Source: Saccharofermentans sp.
GTDB lineage: Bacteria; Bacillota; Clostridia; Saccharofermentanales; Saccharofermentanaceae
Length of the DNA stretch: 64,000 bases
Assembly: GCA_024692235.1 (NCBI GenBank)
Contig: JAILMW010000018.1
Location: 51,636 to 115,635 of the forward strand
Reading direction: 5' to 3'
The notes beneath the pieces were generated by a model that was not told where the DNA came from, searched no databases, and saw nothing but the letters and a program-made list of their open reading frames with translations. Positions 55,177 to 64,000 of this stretch are shown here, piece by piece (within the stretch, counting starts at the first letter, position 1; each line of letters starts with the position of its first letter). Made by a program: the position numbers and the translations under genes.

Positions 55177-56675
55177 CAGAGCTTACCGTCCATCTCCTGC
55201 AAAGCTTTCTTAAGATCCTCTATATCTTCCTTCTCGAAGTAGTTATCCTCGATTCTTGCGATGAAGTCGGGATAATGCTGCTCTAAGTGTTCGAAGAGAA
55301 GGCTCTCATATTCGGCGACCTTATCTACCGGGATCTTATCGAGATAACCGTTAATGACCGCATATACGATAGCGACCTGACATCCCATGGATACGGGAGA
55401 ATTCCTCTTCTGCTTAAGAACTTCTACTATTCTCTCACCAAGAGCAAGACGCGCCTTGGTATCTGCATCGAGATCCGATCCGAACTGAGCGAAATACTGA
55501 AGCTCTCTATACTGTGAATATAAAAGCTTCAATGTACCTGCTACCTTCTTCATACCCTTGAGCTGTGCGGAACCACCGACACGGCTAACGGAGATACCGG
55601 GGTTGATAGCAGGCATGATACCTGCATGGAAGAGTTCCGTCTCAAGGAAGATCTGACCGTCCGTAATAGAGATTACGTTAGTCGGTATATATGCAGATAC
55701 ATCACCGGCCTGAGTCTCGATGATAGGAAGTGCCGTGATGGAACCTCCGCCGTATTCGGGAGCAACACAGGCAGCTCTCTCCAGGAGCCTGGAATGCAGA
55801 TAGAATACGTCACCGGGATATGCCTCACGTCCGGGAGGTCTTCTGATAAGAAGTGACATAGCTCTATAGGCTACAGCGTGCTTGGACAGGTCATCGTAGA
55901 TGATAAGTACATCCTTGCCCTGCTCTCTGAAATACTCAGCCATGGCGCATCCGGAATAAGGAGCGACATACTGAAGAGGAGCACTCTCCGAAGCAGATGC
56001 GGATACGATGATCGTATATTCCATAGCGCCTGCTCTCATAAGCTCCTGAGCCAGCTGAACTACCGAAGTATTCTTCTGACCGATGGCTACATATATGCAG
56101 AGAACATCACTGTTCTTCTGATTAATTATTGTATCTACCGCGATCTCTGTCTTACCTGTCTGTCTGTCACCGATAAGAAGCTCTCTCTGACCGCGTCCTA
56201 TTGGGATCATGGAATCAATAGCCTTGATTCCCGTCTGCATGGGAACTGATACGCTCTGTCTCTCAAGGATTCCGGGAGCTTCAGACTCGATAGGTCTTGT
56301 ACCTGACGCTATGATAGGTCCCTTTCCGTCGATTGGATTACCGAGAGCGTCAACTACACGTCCCAGGAAAGCTTCACCAACCGGAACCGACAAAACCTTA
56401 CCGGTCCTTCGAACTATAGTACCTTCACGGATATCGTTTGTATCCGACAAAATAGCTACGGATACAGTCTCATCCTCAAGGTTCTGAGCCATTCCGATAC
56501 TTCCGTCATCGAATTCAAGGAGCTCACTTGCCATACACTCGCGAAGACCGTAGACGCTTGCGATACCGTCACCTACGACTACTACCGTTCCCGTCTCGCT
56601 CATCTCGACACTGGACTTATAGTTCTTGATCTGTTCCTTTATTATGTTGCTGATAACATCGGCACTCTGGATCAT
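55176..56675 (-). CDS. atpA: ATP synthase alpha subunit
   Basis: Alpha forms the non-catalytic nucleotide sites and alternates with beta in the F1 ring. The 499 residues have the P-loop G-D-R-Q-T-G-K-T near 169-176, the alpha/beta signature [16 protein letters not shown] and the arginine finger region within it. It overlaps atpH by 4 bases. Confidence 0.99.
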   Translation of the reverse strand: MIQSADVISNIIKEQIKNYKSSVEMSETGTVVVVGDGIASVYGLRECMASELLEFDDGSIGMAQNLEDETVSVAILSDTNDIREGTIVRRTGKVLSVPVGEAFLGRVVDALGNPIDGKGPIIASGTRPIESEAPGILERQSVSVPMQTGIKAIDSMIPIGRGQRELLIGDRQTGKTEIAVDTIINQKNSDVLCIYVAIGQKNTSVVQLAQELMRAGAMEYTIIVSASASESAPLQYVAPYSGCAMAEYFREQGKDVLIIYDDLSKHAVAYRAMSLLIRRPPGREAYPGDVFYLHSRLLERAACVAPEYGGGSITALPIIETQAGDVSAYIPTNVISITDGQIFLETELFHAGIMPAINPGISVSRVGGSAQLKGMKKVAGTLKLLYSQYRELQYFAQFGSDLDADTKARLALGERIVEVLKQKRNSPVSMGCQVAIVYAVINGYLDKIPVDKVAEYESLLFEHLEQHYPDFIARIEDNYFEKEDIEDLKKALQEMDGKL

Positions 56676-57202
56676 TGTTCCATTACTTCCTTTATCTCTT
56701 TAAGTTTATGCTTCAGGCTTCCGTCATATCTGTAGTTATCCATCTCGACGATAAGACCTCCCATGAGCTTGGGATCGACCTTATATCTCATATAGACCTT
56801 ATGTCCGGATCTTCTTGTAAGAGCTTCCTTGAGCTTTAATTTCTCTTCATCGGTAAGCTCTACAGCACTGGTGACATAAGCATCGGACTTTCTGGTACTC
56901 TCACGATACAGAACTCGGAATGCCTCTATGACATCAAAGATGAATCTTATATGGTTCTTAGCGGTAAGTACCGTAAGAAGTCCCACTACGTGATCATTGA
57001 CCTGACCGCCGAAGCTTTGAACGATAGCCTCTTTACGATCTGCGAAAGGTATAGCCGGAGACATTAGAAAATCGATATATGCAGGCTCTCTTCTGAAGAC
57101 ACGCTTCACAAGAGCCAGCGAATCATACATCTCGTTCCTTATATCCTCTTCAAGAGCTATCTCGAAGATGGCGGATGCGTATTCTCTGCCTATCTCAGTC
57201 AT
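56672..57202 (-). CDS. atpH: ATP synthase delta subunit
   Basis: Delta joins the top of F1 to the b-subunit stalk. The 176 residues start [11 protein letters not shown], the usual helical N-terminus, and end with the [13 protein letters not shown] family motif. It overlaps atpF and atpA by 4 bases each. Confidence 0.96.
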   Translation of the reverse strand: MTEIGREYASAIFEIALEEDIRNEMYDSLALVKRVFRREPAYIDFLMSPAIPFADRKEAIVQSFGGQVNDHVVGLLTVLTAKNHIRFIFDVIEAFRVLYRESTRKSDAYVTSAVELTDEEKLKLKEALTRRSGHKVYMRYKVDPKLMGGLIVEMDNYRYDGSLKHKLKEIKEVMEQ

Positions 57203-57702
57203 GAGATCTCACCGATATCCTGGAGGAACTCATCGATCATCTCTCTGTGATCAGCCTCGTTGATCTCACGCTTGAGCATCTTCTTGGTAAGGACGGAAGA
57301 CAGATCAACGATCTCTCTTCTGATACCTTCTTCTGCCTTCTTCTGCTCGAGCTCGGCATCTATCTTAGCCTGCCTTAAGATACCGTCGGCCTTCTCCTGA
57401 GCGTTCTCGATAATGACATCGCTCCTGTGGTCTGCCCTTGCTACAGCCTTCTTGATGATGGCATCAGCCTCGTCATGTGCTGCAGCGATCTTAGTATCGT
57501 AAAGGACCTTCTGCTCCTTGGCCTGATCCAATGTCTCATTAGCCTCCGTAATGATGCTCTGAGCCATTGCTTCTCTCTCGGCTATCATCTTCTTAACAGG
57601 TTCAAAGAGGACCTTCTTAACGATAAAAAAGAGAATAACAAGGTTTAGGAGGGATACGACTATCTGCCAGATATTTATAGAAATGATATCAAGCGATTGC
57701 AT
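57199..57702 (-). CDS. atpF: ATP synthase b subunit
   Basis: Subunit b is the peripheral stalk of F0F1. The 167 residues have one membrane helix near 8-27 (I-W-Q-I-V-V-S-L-L-N-L-V-I-L-F-F-I-V) followed by a long charged coiled coil (R-E-A-M-A-Q-S-I-I-T-E-A-N). It functions as a dimer. It overlaps atpH by 4 bases. Confidence 0.96.
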   Translation of the reverse strand: MQSLDIISINIWQIVVSLLNLVILFFIVKKVLFEPVKKMIAEREAMAQSIITEANETLDQAKEQKVLYDTKIAAAHDEADAIIKKAVARADHRSDVIIENAQEKADGILRQAKIDAELEQKKAEEGIRREIVDLSSVLTKKMLKREINEADHREMIDEFLQDIGEIS

Positions 57703-57714
57703 CTTCTTCTCCTA

Positions 57715-58901
<1,187 letters not shown>

Positions 58902-58912
<11 letters not shown>

Positions 58913-59321
58913 CCTGCTCACCGCCTTCACTTACAACATCGGATCTACGAAGCTTCAATCCGCGAGCATAGATACCTATCTGCGGAAAGAACAAAGGCAA
59001 TACTACTGCCACATCATTAAAGCACTTAAACCCTAACCCTATTCCGGCAACGGCAAGTATCATCAATGACCTGTATGTCTTGGAAAGCTTCATATAAGAA
59101 CCCATATCCTTCTCATCCTTGGTCATAGCCTTGGTTACAGTTATACCTAAGAGGAAGAAATTAAGGATAGAAACAGAGCCGGTAAGAAGATTACCCAGAA
59201 GGACCGTAATATCCCACTTGCCGAGAACAAGAAATACACCTTCCATCAAAAGGCTCAAAACGGCTACAAATGCCGCAATATACCGCGTCTCAGCGATCAC
59301 TGTAGGATCGAACTTCTTCAT
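58902..59321 (-). CDS. atpI: ATP synthase I-like membrane protein
   Basis: The 139-residue protein has four hydrophobic helices and leads the atp operon, the normal place of atpI, which aids c ring assembly in some species. The sequence itself is poorly conserved, so the name rests mainly on size, helix pattern and position. A strong promoter lies about 30 bases before it. Confidence 0.8.
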
Positions 59322-59350
59322 ATATACCCTCTCGTTATTATTCCTTAGAA

Positions 59351-59378
59351 ATTATAACATAACCCCTTTCCTGCTCAA
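59351..59378 (-). promoter_or_regulatory. promoter of the ATP synthase operon
   Basis: Minus-strand TTGAGC (59373-59378), a 16-base spacer and TATAAT (59351-59356) with an extended TGT. No regulator box is visible. Confidence 0.85.
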
Positions 59379-59415
59379 ATATAAATCGATTCGGCACAAT
59401 ATCTAAACAGAAAAT

Positions 59416-59450
59416 AAAGACGGTCACCCCGATTTGGGATAACCGCCTTT
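59416..59450 (-). terminator. terminator after the SUKH immunity gene
   Basis: A 15-base-pair stem with three G-T pairs on the minus strand (59416-59430 with 59436-59450) and a five-base loop is followed by CTTTATTTTC. It ends the Rhs-immunity message before the atp promoter. Confidence 0.85.
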
Positions 59451-59520
59451 GGTCTTCGCTAATATATCACACAACAAAGACAAATACAACTAAAGATTCT
59501 TCTACAAATCATTAAGATAT

Positions 59521-60252
59521 TCAAGATTTAATTACTAAAAAAGGATCACAAGAATTCTTGTAAAGTGCAACCATCCATTCCAAAAATGACATATTGGTGA
59601 AAACGATATCACGTCCTTTCATAACAGTACCTTTTGATTCGCACGAGTAATAAACAACTTGATCTTTATGTTTTCCGTCCATGGCTAAAGCGTAAACAAT
59701 CCTACACTCATCATCATAACTGAAGATTAACAGATGCTTTTTCATTGCTGATTCATATGACAGAAACACATCAAAGTCTTCCTTATAGTGTTTGCGGTAA
59801 ATAAATAGCCCCTCCTCTGTGAAATATCCCTCTAAATCATCAAATTCAGGATATTGTGTATTGATATCGGAACAACCATCGAAAACTTGAAAATAGTACT
59901 TTAACAAATCATTTTGGTCATGCAGATTAAGAGTTTTGTAATATTGGGTCAAATCAGAAATAGCAATTGAAAAAGATTCAACAGTATCACTAAACAACAA
60001 CGCTAAAGATTGTTGAACTGTTAACATACCAACCCCAGGTTGATTTCCACCATTACCAATATTTAATAAATAATCCCTATAGCCTACAGGAAGCTTTACA
60101 CTATATTTTTTCTCTAGTTCTTCGATATTTCTTTCATTTACGCACTCGTTGATTAATATGTTATTGTTAAGTAAGTCACTATTCCAAAACGAAAGCTGTG
60201 AGCTACCCTTTAATTCTGAGATTTGTGTTCTAATTTGTTTTATATATTCCAT
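59521..60252 (-). CDS. SMI1/KNR4 (SUKH) family protein, probable immunity protein
   Basis: The 243-residue soluble protein has the SUKH core (I-E-E-L-E-K-K-Y-S-V-K-L-P, then G-Y-R-D-Y-L-L-N-I-G-N-G-G). SUKH proteins are the commonest immunity partners of polymorphic toxins, binding the toxin domain to block it. The gene starts directly after the Rhs stop codon (TAA-ATG) with AGGAGG inside the end of the Rhs gene, so the two are coupled. Its codons are much richer in A and T (AAA, ATT, AAT) than the housekeeping genes, a sign of recent transfer. Pairing with the Rhs tip is inference from position. Confidence 0.88.
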   Translation of the reverse strand: MEYIKQIRTQISELKGSSQLSFWNSDLLNNNILINECVNERNIEELEKKYSVKLPVGYRDYLLNIGNGGNQPGVGMLTVQQSLALLFSDTVESFSIAISDLTQYYKTLNLHDQNDLLKYYFQVFDGCSDINTQYPEFDDLEGYFTEEGLFIYRKHYKEDFDVFLSYESAMKKHLLIFSYDDECRIVYALAMDGKHKDQVVYYSCESKGTVMKGRDIVFTNMSFLEWMVALYKNSCDPFLVIKS

Positions 60253-63200
60253 TTAGCCTCCTATTACATAACAACCTGATTCATATACATTATCCACCGT
60301 TCCATTAGCAAACGTGTAATAACAGTTCCCACACATCGCAGCAGAGCGTCCACTATCAGTAAATACGGTATAAACCTGCAAATCACCAAGTTCCGCTCCA
60401 TTATTTAATGCTTGATTAACCGCATCCATCTCAGCGCAATTATATACATCCCGCCCACGGTAAAATGAATTAGACGGAACACGAGATCCTAATGCATCGT
60501 TAATATCTGTACTTCCCCAGCCACTTCTTCCAAAATATGTGTCTCCAGTTGAAGTATCATAGCAAACAGATGAACAACAAGGTCGTTCACCTCTAGTATA
60601 ATTCTGTTTTTCAATATAGTCTAATAATGCTTCTCGTAACTCTTCGAGAGTCTTAGATTCCTTAGAACCTGTTTGAACCGCTTTTTGCATAAATTTGCTA
60701 ATAACGGATCTAGCTGCAACTTCAACTATTGCTCCTAATGCATCCCCAGCTATCTGTCCACACAAGGTAGCCGCAACTGTATTTCCTTGCATTTTAAAAC
60801 CAATAGCAAGCAACCCAAAGCCAGCAAAGCACTCACCAAAGATAATTGCACAGAATAACATTGAACATGAGGCGAGCATCATTCCAAAAAGCAACGGCAC
60901 TAATAATCCCAATAATAAAGATGCAATATATCCTCCCATTGCAGATATAGAATCAACGTTAGGATCACTACCTACAGTCCCGCAATATACAAAACAATTC
61001 AATGTCGCCGACAGAAGTATCTGATTGAGAGTTACTGTTAATTCCATCTCTGCTAAACAAAAATGCCCACTCGGATCACAATACTTAACCGGGTTAGAAT
61101 TAGCATACATGTACTTGTGAAGACTCATAGGATCAGAAAGCCTTCCAGGATATGTATCCATAGAGGTGAAAGAACCTGTGGAAGGATCCATATATCTGGC
61201 TCTTAAGTAATAAAGACCAGTCTCATCCTTCTGCTCTCCCTGGAATCCATAGGAGTTTTCTGAATCTCCTGTCCTTGCGGTCTCATTACCGAAGGCATCA
61301 AAAACATATGTGTCTGTTATCGTTCCGTTTTTATTAGAAAGAGCTCTTACAGACATTCCGCCGTCGTAGATGTAGTAAGCAGCATCGTCCTCTGCTCTTC
61401 TTGAGATGAGCTCAAAACCTCTGGTGTAGTAGATAACATCAGAGCCTGTCGTCTCCTTAAGGATCTGGCTGTAACCGGAAGAAAGGTCAGTCGTATATTC
61501 AACAGTTACTCCGTCAGTCGTCTTGCTTGTTCTGTTACCAAGGTAATCGTAAGTATAAGACTGCTCAATGGTTCCGGAAGATGTGTTGACAGATGCTGTT
61601 AACATCCTGTTATGGCAGTCGTAAGTATAAGAAGCTACTATCGTTCCGTTATTGGACTGAGATACGAGGTTACCTGCGTTATCCCAGGTATAGTCGATAT
61701 CTCCGGCACTTACCAGCTGGTTAAGCTCGTTATACTCATATACTGTTACTTCTCCATTCCTGTCCATGGAGACTCTGTTGGAATTGGAGTCGTATGCATA
61801 AGTTGTAACGGATACGTCATCACCTATTGTTACAGTCTCAGATACAAGTCGCTCGAGCTCATCGTATTCGTAAGTGACTGTTCTATTAGGCTCAGTACAT
61901 ATAAGTCTCTCGTTATTGTCTCCTATTGTATATTCGAAGCTCTGAAGGACGTTATCGTCTGCATCTGTAGATATCTGGCTTATAAGAACATTATTCTCGT
62001 TATATCCGTATGTTGTCATTACACCGTTAGGATATTCCGTTGTTGCTCTGTTACCTACAGCATCGTACGTATAGTTGGTCGTACCTTCTTCGTCTGTTAC
62101 GGAGATAAGTCTTCCCATAGAATCGTAAGCATAGTCTATTGTCTCTTCGTCTATTGTTATTGAAGCTACAAGTCCTGCGTCGTTATATGTATAGAAGATA
62201 ACTTCCCCGTTAGCGTTAGTAACGCTGGTCATATAACCGTCTGCGTTATATGTGTAGAACACAGTACCCGTAGGATCGTTAACGCTTATCAGGTTACCGA
62301 CTGAGCTGTAGGTATACGTCGTTACTTCACCGTTAGTGGTCGTAGTAGCGATCCTGTCCATATCGTCATAGGTATAAGTAGTCTCTACACCGGCAAAGTC
62401 AGTTGAGGATACGACTCTTCCATAACTGTCGTAAGATGTTGTAGCAGTATTACCTGCTGCATTGGTAACAGACGTAAGCTGACCATATGTATCGTAACTA
62501 TACGTAGTTACATATCCCATACTGTCAGTAACTGTTGAAAGATTACCAATTGAATCATATGTATATGTCCATGTATTACCGAGAGCATCTGTAACCCCAA
62601 TAAGCCTATCCATGCTGTCATAGGAATACGTTGTCGTATTACCGTATGCGTCACTCTGAGACGTCATGCGGCCTCTTACGTCGTATGTAGAGTTAAATAC
62701 ACTTCCGTTAGGATATGTGACGGATGTCTGATTACCCAGGTTATCGTAGGTAAATGTGTATGTATTACCACCTGCATCTGTTACAGAACATACATTACCC
62801 CTGTCATTATAGGTATATGTAGTCGTATTACCAGCAGGATCGGTAACAGAGGTATTTCTTCCAAGGTAGTCGTAACCGTAAGTTGTAATACCACCAAGGA
62901 CATTAGTTGCAGTAACAACCCTGTCACATGAATCGTAGGTATAGCTTTCGGTTGCTCCGTTAGCATATGTCTTACCTGTGCAGTTACCTACAGCATCGTA
63001 TGTGAATGTGGCAGTCCTGCCCATTCTGTCAGTTGCCGTAAGGTTTCTACCCTCAAGATCATAGGTAAATCTCTCGGATGTACCGTCGGGATAAGAGATA
63101 CATGTGAGGTTACCGTACAGATCATAGGAATATGTAACTGTTCTGCCCTGGGAGTCAGTAGAAGAAGTTGCATCTCCAGCCTGGTTATAGCTGTAAGATA

Positions 63201-64000
63201 CGGTATTACCATTAGAGTAAGTAATTCCCGTTACTCTGTCAGCTGCATCGTAGGAATACGTATCGGTAAGTGTTGTTCCCTGATACGTTATAGTTCTGCT
63301 TGTCAGTCTTCCCTCTGAATCGTAAGAGAAGTTCGTTACCTGACCATCTGCGTTAGTTATGGATGTTACATGACCGTCTCCATCGTAGGTCATGTTCATG
63401 AGAGAACCAAGACTATCTGATACGCTTGTCAGATTACCGGAAGTGTCGTAGGAATAGTTCTGGGTATTACCTGAAGAATCTGTAGCAGACAGAAGATTAC
63501 CATAGTTATCGTAAGCCATGGTAAGTTCAGTTGTTCCCATAGCAGACATGGTAAGGAGCTCACCATGTGAACCATATGTACTGGATATGGTTCTGCCGTT
63601 ACCGTCGTCAGCTGTCAGGAGATTACCATTCTCATCGTAGGAATAAGAGAATGTTGTTCCGTCAGGTCTGGTCTCGGATGTCTTATTGTTATTACTGTCG
63701 TATGTATATGTCGTAGTTCTGCCAAGAGCGTCAGTTACACTGATGACATTACCATTCTCATCGTAGTAGTAGACAGTACTATAGCCGAGCCTGTCGGTAG
63801 TAACTTCCATTCTGGAATCAAGGTCATGCTGGAATTCGATCCTGTTACCGTCAGCATCGATAGTAGCTACAAGTCTTCCGTCTTCGTCGTACTCATTTCT
63901 TGCTACAGTCACGCCGTTATCTGCCGTTATATCAGTAAGATAGTGACTGTCGTCGTATGCGAACGATGTGTTGTAGCCAGCAGTATCGTTAACAGATATA
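60253..64000 (-). CDS. Rhs/YD-repeat polymorphic toxin with deaminase-like tip, N-terminus outside window
   Basis: The frame runs through the window end (GTG at 63912 is only an internal codon), so at least 1248 residues are seen and more lie outside. From the left end of the protein come dozens of YD repeats (pattern Y-D-x2-G-N-x-T-S-V-T-D), then the Rhs core R-A-R-Y-M-D-P-S-T-G-S-F and D-P-S-G. A hydrophobic stretch follows (~60960-60800), then the tip with N-C-A-E-M-D-A-V near 60440 and M-C-G-N-C near 60330: the zinc and catalytic motifs of cytidine-deaminase-fold toxins, closest in look to the YwqJ group. The tip DNA is AT-richer than the repeat part. The SUKH gene abuts its stop. Substrate (nucleic acid or nucleotide) is unknown. 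Confidence 0.9.
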   Translation of the reverse strand, partial: ISVNDTAGYNTSFAYDDSHYLTDITADNGVTVARNEYDEDGRLVATIDADGNRIEFQHDLDSRMEVTTDRLGYSTVYYYDENGNVISVTDALGRTTTYTYDSNNNKTSETRPDGTTFSYSYDENGNLLTADDGNGRTISSTYGSHGELLTMSAMGTTELTMAYDNYGNLLSATDSSGNTQNYSYDTSGNLTSVSDSLGSLMNMTYDGDGHVTSITNADGQVTNFSYDSEGRLTSRTITYQGTTLTDTYSYDAADRVTGITYSNGNTVSYSYNQAGDATSSTDSQGRTVTYSYDLYGNLTCISYPDGTSERFTYDLEGRNLTATDRMGRTATFTYDAVGNCTGKTYANGATESYTYDSCDRVVTATNVLGGITTYGYDYLGRNTSVTDPAGNTTTYTYNDRGNVCSVTDAGGNTYTFTYDNLGNQTSVTYPNGSVFNSTYDVRGRMTSQSDAYGNTTTYSYDSMDRLIGVTDALGNTWTYTYDSIGNLSTVTDSMGYVTTYSYDTYGQLTSVTNAAGNTATTSYDSYGRVVSSTDFAGVETTYTYDDMDRIATTTTNGEVTTYTYSSVGNLISVNDPTGTVFYTYNADGYMTSVTNANGEVIFYTYNDAGLVASITIDEETIDYAYDSMGRLISVTDEEGTTNYTYDAVGNRATTEYPNGVMTTYGYNENNVLISQISTDADDNVLQSFEYTIGDNNERLICTEPNRTVTYEYDELERLVSETVTIGDDVSVTTYAYDSNSNRVSMDRNGEVTVYEYNELNQLVSAGDIDYTWDNAGNLVSQSNNGTIVASYTYDCHNRMLTASVNTSSGTIEQSYTYDYLGNRTSKTTDGVTVEYTTDLSSGYSQILKETTGSDVIYYTRGFELISRRAEDDAAYYIYDGGMSVRALSNKNGTITDTYVFDAFGNETARTGDSENSYGFQGEQKDETGLYYLRARYMDPSTGSFTSMDTYPGRLSDPMSLHKYMYANSNPVKYCDPSGHFCLAEMELTVTLNQILLSATLNCFVYCGTVGSDPNVDSISAMGGYIASLLLGLLVPLLFGMMLASCSMLFCAIIFGECFAGFGLLAIGFKMQGNTVAATLCGQIAGDALGAIVEVAARSVISKFMQKAVQTGSKESKTLEELREALLDYIEKQNYTRGERPCCSSVCYDTSTGDTYFGRSGWGSTDINDALGSRVPSNSFYRGRDVYNCAEMDAVNQALNNGAELGDLQVYTVFTDSGRSAAMCGNCYYTFANGTVDNVYESGCYVIGG
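61060..64000 (-). repeat. tandem YD-repeat coding array
   Basis: A head-to-tail series of about 60-66-base coding units, one per YD repeat, fills the Rhs shell. Units differ in sequence but share the Tyr-Asp, Gly-Asn and Thr-x-x-Thr pattern, building the beta-cage that encloses the toxin. Confidence 0.9.

Noticed and set aside
60253..63912. Complete Rhs gene starting at the GTG 63912
   Set aside because: The frame continues to the window end with YD-like residues (F-A-Y-D-D-S-H-Y-L-T-D-I), so the start is outside.
61060..64000. Regular ~63-base repeats that could look like a CRISPR or satellite array
   Set aside because: Units vary, have no constant direct repeat plus spacer, and translate into YD repeats in one open frame.

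Overview
The window reads as chromosomal DNA of a low-to-mid GC Gram-positive anaerobe, most likely a clostridial member of the Bacillota. The evidence is the Firmicutes-type gene orders acpP-rnc-smc-ftsY and recA-recX, a DinR/LexA-type SOS box before recA, strong Shine-Dalgarno sites, and a biotin-dependent carboxyltransferase cluster. I cannot name the genus. About 60 protein genes, three tRNAs and a set of promoters and terminators are supported. I see no rRNA, CRISPR array or insertion sequence. No stretch without a gene is longer than about 200 bases. Most genes from 2.3 to 46.4 kb lie on the minus strand.

Layout. 1-2262 (+): two overlapping GNAT acetyltransferases and argH, closed by a bidirectional terminator. 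2317-17167 (-): a long run of close genes. In transcription order these are an ABC ATPase, its permease, a GldG-type protein, DUF4340 and DUF5711 proteins, a CYTH protein, two FAD oxidoreductases, the UPF0237/UPF0210 pair, two unknown membrane proteins, a GH13 glycosidase and a TPR-like membrane protein. 17219-18533 (-): acyl-ACP thioesterase and a small membrane protein. 18677-23526 (-): pnp and an HD-GYP protein. 23663-27177 (-): a four-gene carboxyltransferase set. 27298-29211 (-): nadE. 29673-38229 and beyond (-): rpsO, ftsY, smc, rnc, acpP, pgsA, rimO, recX and recA. 39488-46409 (-): murJ, a CinA-C protein, ftsK, a NUDIX hydrolase, rnhA and proC. 46505-50850 is mostly plus strand: tRNA-Trp, an SDR enzyme, a DUF4349 lipoprotein and citrate synthase. 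50885-52313 (-): a membrane protein and uppP. 52416-52604 (-): tRNA-Tyr and a CAU tRNA with their own promoter. 52682-59321 (-): the F-type ATP synthase operon atpIBEFHAGDC. 59521-64000 (-): an Rhs/YD-repeat polymorphic toxin, cut by the window end, and its SUKH-type immunity gene.

How the parts fit. The housekeeping genes cover translation, segregation, repair, envelope and energy. The ATP synthase c subunit carries two carboxylates (Glu31 and Glu64) and a Thr-Thr-x-x-Tyr ligand pattern resembling sodium-coupled rotors, and the epsilon subunit is short and lacks the C-terminal helical arm. The carboxyltransferase set looks like a transcarboxylase or decarboxylase core with no membrane pump subunit beside it. 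The least ordinary region is the right end. There an Rhs shell of dozens of YD repeats ends in a hydrophobic segment and a cytidine-deaminase-like tip (Cys-Ala-Glu and Cys-x-x-Cys motifs), and the directly abutting AT-richer SUKH gene is a natural candidate for its immunity protein.
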